The translations under genes were made by a program, and so were the position numbers. Positions 58,300-64,000 of a DNA stretch of 64,000 nt are shown piece after piece; within the stretch, counting starts at the first letter, position 1, and every line of letters starts with the position of its first letter. The notes beneath the pieces are model-generated. The model was not told the origin of the DNA. It saw only the letters and a program-made list of their open reading frames with translations, and searched no databases. The stretch covers positions 1,860,001 to 1,924,000 of the forward strand of contig NC_135202.1 of NCBI RefSeq assembly GCF_050948175.1, given 5' to 3'. Source of the stretch: Xylocopa sonorina (taxonomy: Eukaryota > Arthropoda > Insecta > Hymenoptera > Apidae).

Positions 58300-61200
58300 T
58301 ATTTCCTTAATAATAATTAATCATTACTAGTTCTCACTTTCTCTATAACAAATATTCCACTAAAAACATGTCATTTTATGACTTTTGTTTATCGTTGATA
58401 AGATATTTATTGAAATCATGACCTGTCCTTCGTGCTTCTGTGTGTGATTCAGTTGAATCAGAACATGTGCTCAAACCGCGGAAAGTAATAAACACACAAT
58501 AAACACACAAAAAAAATGTAAATACTGTTTGCAGTAATAATATGATTGTAACCAAATTATAATAATTCATTTACATTAAATATTTCGTAGTGATAAAATA
58601 TCATACAAAAATAATGCACTCAGTCGCTTATTTTCATTATTTTATTTCCACTTTACACATGACGCGCGTAATGTGCCATTTAAGAAATAATTTTACCTTT
58701 AGTGCCTATCACGTGCTGGCGCATAGTTAAAATATTCTATCAGGAAAGGCCTAAATATTACTTAGTAACCAGTATAATACACATAATCACGTTTTATTAC
58801 CACTTTTCAGTCATGTTTGGCATAGAAAATAAGTGACCTTCTGGGAAAAACCCCTTTCTATGACGGAGCAATAATTATGAACGCATCCTCACGTGACCAG
58901 CAATCAACCTGATAAGCTATCCAATTTTCCGGGAAAGGTCGGAGACTACTGCCTCGGAAATGCACGAGGCAACAGCAGTTCTAAACGAATCTCGGTGAAC
59001 AGCAGAACGAACTTCTGAATTAAAAATCGTAATTCGTAATTAAAAATAAACTTGTATTATCGATGCCACAGTTTTATTCCATTCTTTCCTGTTCCTACAT
59101 GTAATAAAATTCTAAATAGTTTATGAATGTGTAGTTAAGTTCTATATAATTCTGTACTGCAGGAGACCGTTAGCTCGGAAGTTTTATAGTAACTATCATA
59201 TGAAATTAGTTTTTGTGTACATTCATAATAACTAAAACAATTAAAATATTGAACAATTGCATTTGTAAAATAGCTACATCTATATGTTTCTTAAAATATT
59301 AAAAAAGATACCGGCAGAAATTCATCCATTGTAGGTAACGAAGGAAAAGGTCTCATTTCTCTATATTTTCTTTTAGAAAATATGTCTATGAGGTATTTGC
59401 GATATATTGAATTAGTGTATTTGCAAACAAGTATTTGATGAAATAAAGTAAAAAACTTTAGTGCTTTTTCTGGTCAGGCTATAGGTTAGCTACACGTATT
59501 CCAATTTCGATGATTTTCAAATATGTGATGAAGGACGTGATTTTGAACAGTGTTTACTTGTGCGTATAAATATGATATTGCATGATGTACAATGTTTTTA
59601 CAACACGAGACATATTCGCTCTCGATTAGGGATTCAACAAATGCTGCACCGAACGCTCTAGACTAATTTCAACATCTACCCTGAAAAAACGATTCAAGAT
59701 GACCAATTCTAGAAAACCCTTGCCCACTGGTTCCTGAAAATATCGATTGGACATGGAAGTAAAATTGTATAACGTAACCAAATATATTGCGAGTGTGTAT
59801 TGTTTGATTCTTGATGAGCGAACGAAGTACCTGCGAAAAGTGAATACCCTTCCTTATTTTATAATTCCGGAAGGTCCGTATTATTTCCTCGGGCAATTTA
59901 TTTAGACTCAAGAGACACGAAGAAATTGGGATCTCGATACTCTCCTTTTAATTTTGTTAGCGTTTATTGAGTAATTCCTTTTTACCGAACCTTTTTCCCT
60001 GCGCCGTATTATATAAAAATTTGTTTAAAAAGAAGATAGGTATGATAAAATTTTTAATGATTATACAGAAGTAAACATACCTTTGCCAAGAGTCTCCATA
60101 ATTAATGTTTTATAAAAGTCTATTTTTCTCATATTCCAATGGAACCGAACTAGATACTGAACTATCTACGCTTGAAACTGATACTACACTAAATTCTTAG
60201 AATCGCATATGCGTCGTAAAAATATAATATTACTATTCACATAGGTGTCGCGAAGTTTACTTTAAGCATAGTATTGATCAATTTTCAATCGTGGATTTCT
60301 GTCCATGGACGATCGTACTGTGCAGCGTTGAGGTTCATTTATTGTAATTCTAGATTTTTCTAGATATATAAGCAACTTCTACATAAGGTTTGAATCTTTT
60401 TCTTGCTTAGCTGGGAATCGGAAGCAATCAAATATGCGTGTCAGAGAGGAAATCTGAATTCGATTTCCATTCGGAGAACCCATTTCTGGTAACGTATGTA
60501 CGCACTTAGATATATCTTAGCGTAGCGCGACTATTTATTTACTATTTCTATAAATATATCGCAGAGGCTTGTAAGCAGGATTCTATAACGGGTGAATTGT
60601 AAAAAATCTTCTAGAAAAATGAAAAACACTGTTTATCGGAGATACGAAATTGAAAACATTACTTATTGAGATAAGATTAGTATTACCACACTGACACAGT
60701 GAAATACAAAATGATAAGGGATGAAGCTTTGGTTAGTGTAATTCTTAATAGCGGACGGCGTCAATTTTTGTGAAGCTTTCTGTAAGCTGTTATCATGCTG
60801 ACGCATATGTACTAGAGAGTGTGGACGTACACTGAGTCTCATCAATTCTTCGCGTGTGAAACTGACACATGTTCAGATCAGAGGTCTGATAAATAGGAAG
60901 CTATTTACTTTATTGACATTTAGCATCATATAAGTTTTCCTGTGAACTGTGCTATTGGAAAAAATTATTAAGATACGAGGAATCAGCTTTAATGTTCTCC
61001 TGTTTTTTCTATGAATGAAAGTATGTTTTTTACGTTAAAAACAACTACAGTTTTCTAAAATTATTATATTAATTTTATAGATATTAAAGATAAATTTGAC
61101 GCATGATACATCAATTGTTCGTTTTGATAAGTAGGTTACAAAAATGCAAGACTTTTTTGCGGCAATGTCTTATTACCACGAAATTTGACTTGAAAGTATG

Positions 61201-61670
61201 AAAGAAATAATACAATTTCACTGTATACCATATTCAATCTTTTTTACGTCTCCTTTTCGCTCTCTACATCCCACAATTTCATACCATTGTTTCTACCTAC
61301 CCCATTTTTATTTACATGTTAGAAAAGAAAAAAAATTCGTAAGATACATAGTCCATTATATGTTTGTAAAAACTAACCGTGATAAAAAAAAAAATGAATT
61401 TCACACAGTATTAACAATCATAATAAAGGTTGAAACTAAGAGTACCTTTTCAATCTTTATAGTTATTGTCTAAAACAACAATAGATGTTAGCAAATACTT
61501 GGAAAATTGTTAAGCGAACAGTAGTTACACGGATAGTTCAAAATATTGATTTTTAGAATATATCTAAAAAATCACCCCAATCAAAAATGGCGTCCATGTT
61601 CTAAATAATTGCCAAAAATCACCTCATTTCATCTTAACATCGAATTGAACATTTTATGACTATTCCACAT
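58300..61670. other. Non-coding stretch, nothing assigned
   Basis: No exon or domain is recognised on either strand. Open frames here are under 82 codons and carry no family signature. A phrase at about 59500 resembles 30035-30060 and suggests a shared old repeat. Confidence 0.35.
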
Positions 61671-62207
61671 AATTAACTACACGACACAAACTCCAGATAC
61701 GCACATAAAGTAAATTTTTTCAGAAAAAGTGCAGCCAATAGACAAAAAACACATTTAGTTTTTGATGATTAGGTATTTTTTAGGGTTTTTTTAGGAATTT
61801 AGCTTTAAATTGATACCAACATCATAAAAATTGGTCCATTATTTTTTTAAATGATTTAACCTAAATTCCATTGAACAAAAAGAATCTGAAATATTTTTTA
61901 AGCTAGAAGGGCAATACCAAGTATTGAAGTTTAATAAATTAAACAAATTTTCAGTGTTAAATTAAAATTTTTGGTTTTAATTTAATAAAAACATGGTTTC
62001 CAAAAAAAGGATATTTTAGGTTTTTTTGTTCGTTGGAATTCAGGTCACATTATTGAAAAAAATATTGGACCAATTTCTGTGATATTGGTATCAATTTAAA
62101 GCTAAATATCTAATAATTAAAAAGTAGTATATGTTTTGTCCATTCGCTGCATCATTTTTGAAAAAATTTACTTTATGTGCGTTCAGTCGATTTAATTGTT
62201 CGTAAGT
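61671..62207. mobile_element. Non-autonomous inverted-repeat element, family member 2
   Basis: The left arm (about 61671-61845) and right arm (about 62068-62207) are imperfect inverted copies: ACGCACATAAAGTAAATTTT against AAATTTACTTTATGTGCG, and TTAAATTGATACCAACATCA against ATTGGTATCAATTTAA. It ends TTCGTAAGTGT. The centre carries GGATATTTTAGG and GGAATTCAGGTCAC, found inverted at 14672-14735. About 540 bp and non-coding. It matches 45655-46035 over most of its left two thirds. Confidence 0.65.
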
Positions 62208-64000
62208 GTAGTAGTAATAGCTTGTTGCAAATTTTTTGAAAACTAAAGCAGAAATGTGTTTGCAAATAAAAAGGAAAATAAATAATTGTACGGAAAAGGG
62301 TACCTAAAAAGTTTAACAACTAAACGATATTTAACTTCTCGGAAGTTTAGGCCAAAGTATGAAATACTGTGCATTATAAAAAATTGCATATTAGAAATCT
62401 TTTAAGATACACACAATCACAAGATACAACTGATTTCTCACTGTGTGTTGAATGATTTAGGCCGATAGGTAAGGTTTTGACAATAATATGATGCCGAATT
62501 TACACAACGCTTGGATGACCGACTATTCAAAATTGAAAACAGCGTGCAATATTTTAAGTCTAATATAGAGCAAATTTTTAATGTGTTATTACTGGTAGCA
62601 TATTTGTATACTGATTGCATTCCGAATTTTTAAATCATGAACTCTGAAATTATTATCTCTTGTAAAAAAATACATACTGTTAACAAAACGGGGCACTGTC
62701 ACATAATTGAAAATCAGTATGAAGCTTTCTGGATAACATGTTCAACAACAGATGATTCAGAAGAGTCACATTAAAAACATCGTCTGCGCTGTATTATTGA
62801 AAGATTTAAGCAAGTTACAAATAAAAATATAGGGTGTATATTAATCTGCATCCTAAACAACATTAACAGACAGTGAAAAAAGATCCAATGAACAAATTGC
62901 AAAAATAGCAAATTGTAAAATAAATAACATAACATACACGAAGAATATTTTTGACGATGTAACGGATGTATGAAAATTTGAGAACGCTACGCAACGACAA
63001 ACGATTATAAAAACATTACGCATTTAAATTATTCAAGAACGTATAAGTTAAAAAGTAATGAAGTAACGTTAGTAATTATAAATACGTAAGTAATTATAAA
63101 TTAAAACTCACTGAAGTACACTAATTTTCGCGCCACACGAGAAGAGAAAACATTCGCGATGCACGAATTGTAATGTCGTACGTAGTCAAAATGTAAAATT
63201 GGAGGCACAACTGCATAGTACGTCCTAACGCGATCCTAGTCGAAAGCGAAAAGAGTAATTAGTGTCCGCTCTCTCCAAGAGTCGAATACCGATGATGACG
63301 CATCAAACGCGTGAGCACTGTTTTTAGATATTGTTTAATAGCAGCGAATGGGACTCTAGGAGGAATCCCAATGATCATTTCGCAGGATCAATATCTCAAA
63401 TCGGCAACATATTAATTTAAAACTAAACGCTGTTCGTCTAATCTTGAACAACAGTGGAGTTAATCTTGACAACATTTAACATGACATGCGTATGTAATCA
63501 TACGCTCGGCTAATCTTGAACAACAGGAAGTTACTTTTAACATGAAATACATATATGACCTTATTAACGTAAGATATTATTAATTATTCAACATTATGAA
63601 ATATTCAATTTATTTTTTTTATTCCTAACCTTGTTTGACGGTTATGTAGACGGTTCTATTTAAAAAGTTATTACTCGCAAAAAAGGCTAATATACTACGA
63701 ACACTCCGTAGAACTAGTTTGTTCCATGAATATTATCCGACAAATGTATAATCAGCAAAAGTCCATAGGGAATAAGAAATTGTATAGTCACGTTAAGTTG
63801 TTGTACGTCTTTGAATTTAGATCTAGATTTAATTTTTGGTGATTTCTAACTGGGACACTTGATTCAAACCGTTAATATGTATGGTACATGTAGTTTATAA
63901 GGTGCTTCACCATCTAGCAGACTTTTATTTTTATTTTTGCTTCTATCTATGCTTGTAAATTATATATGCGTTATTCTTTTACATACATTTAACTTTATCG
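62208..64000. other. Non-coding stretch at the end of the window
   Basis: No gene is recognised. A short imperfect direct repeat occurs at 63431-63465 and 63505-63535 (CTAATCTTGAACAACAG in both), about 75 bp apart. Confidence 0.35.

Overview
This window is strongly AT-rich animal nuclear DNA. Five intron-containing protein genes can be assembled by splice sites and reading phase, and all have standard metazoan orthologues: dihydrodiol dehydrogenase (DHDH), PLP homeostasis protein (PLPBP), complex I subunit NDUFS8, parvin, and a ZnT1-type zinc transporter. Short GT-AG introns, the dense mix of piggyBac, hAT, mariner, Ty3/gypsy and Jockey-like remnants, and the protein style point to an insect. 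A hymenopteran such as a bee, ant or wasp is my best inference, not something the sequence proves. No rRNA, tRNA, CRISPR array or bacterial-style operon was recognised.

Layout. 1-3637: non-coding, with a GC-rich hairpin (236-300) and a TTAA-flanked MITE. 3638-9066 (+): DHDH, four exons, 331 aa; its first intron holds a second MITE copy and a GC-rich dispersed repeat. 9067-12799: repeat block made of a 1.1-kb inverted-repeat-ended element, a mariner fragment and a decayed Ty3/gypsy pol. 12800-14436 (-): PLPBP, four exons, 251 aa. 15164-20479 (+): NDUFS8, four exons, 201 aa, with a complete-ended but broken piggyBac element in intron 3. 20480-23075: mostly empty, with two possible orphan exons. 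23076-24594 (+): parvin, five exons, 365 aa. 24595-28021: a second, inverted copy of the 1.1-kb element, then a Jockey-like LINE tail. 28022-50394 (-): ZnT1, eight coding exons and about 461 aa, stretched over 22 kb by repeat-filled introns (a perfect 6-bp satellite of about 400 bp, LINE-like debris, a piggyBac nested in a hAT, and a fold-back element). 50395-64000: no recognisable host gene; a retrotransposon gag fragment, a second decayed piggyBac transposase and several dispersed repeats.

The genes are not functionally linked. PLPBP and NDUFS8 are divergent with 727 bp between start codons, so they may share a promoter region. DHDH/PLPBP and parvin/ZnT1 are convergent. The most notable architecture is the pair of near-identical 1.1-kb elements in opposite orientation bracketing exactly PLPBP, NDUFS8 and parvin, and the clear nested insertion of a piggyBac inside a hAT element that still has its 8-bp target duplication. 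I did not find a convincing undescribed gene system; what is unusual here is the transposable-element architecture.
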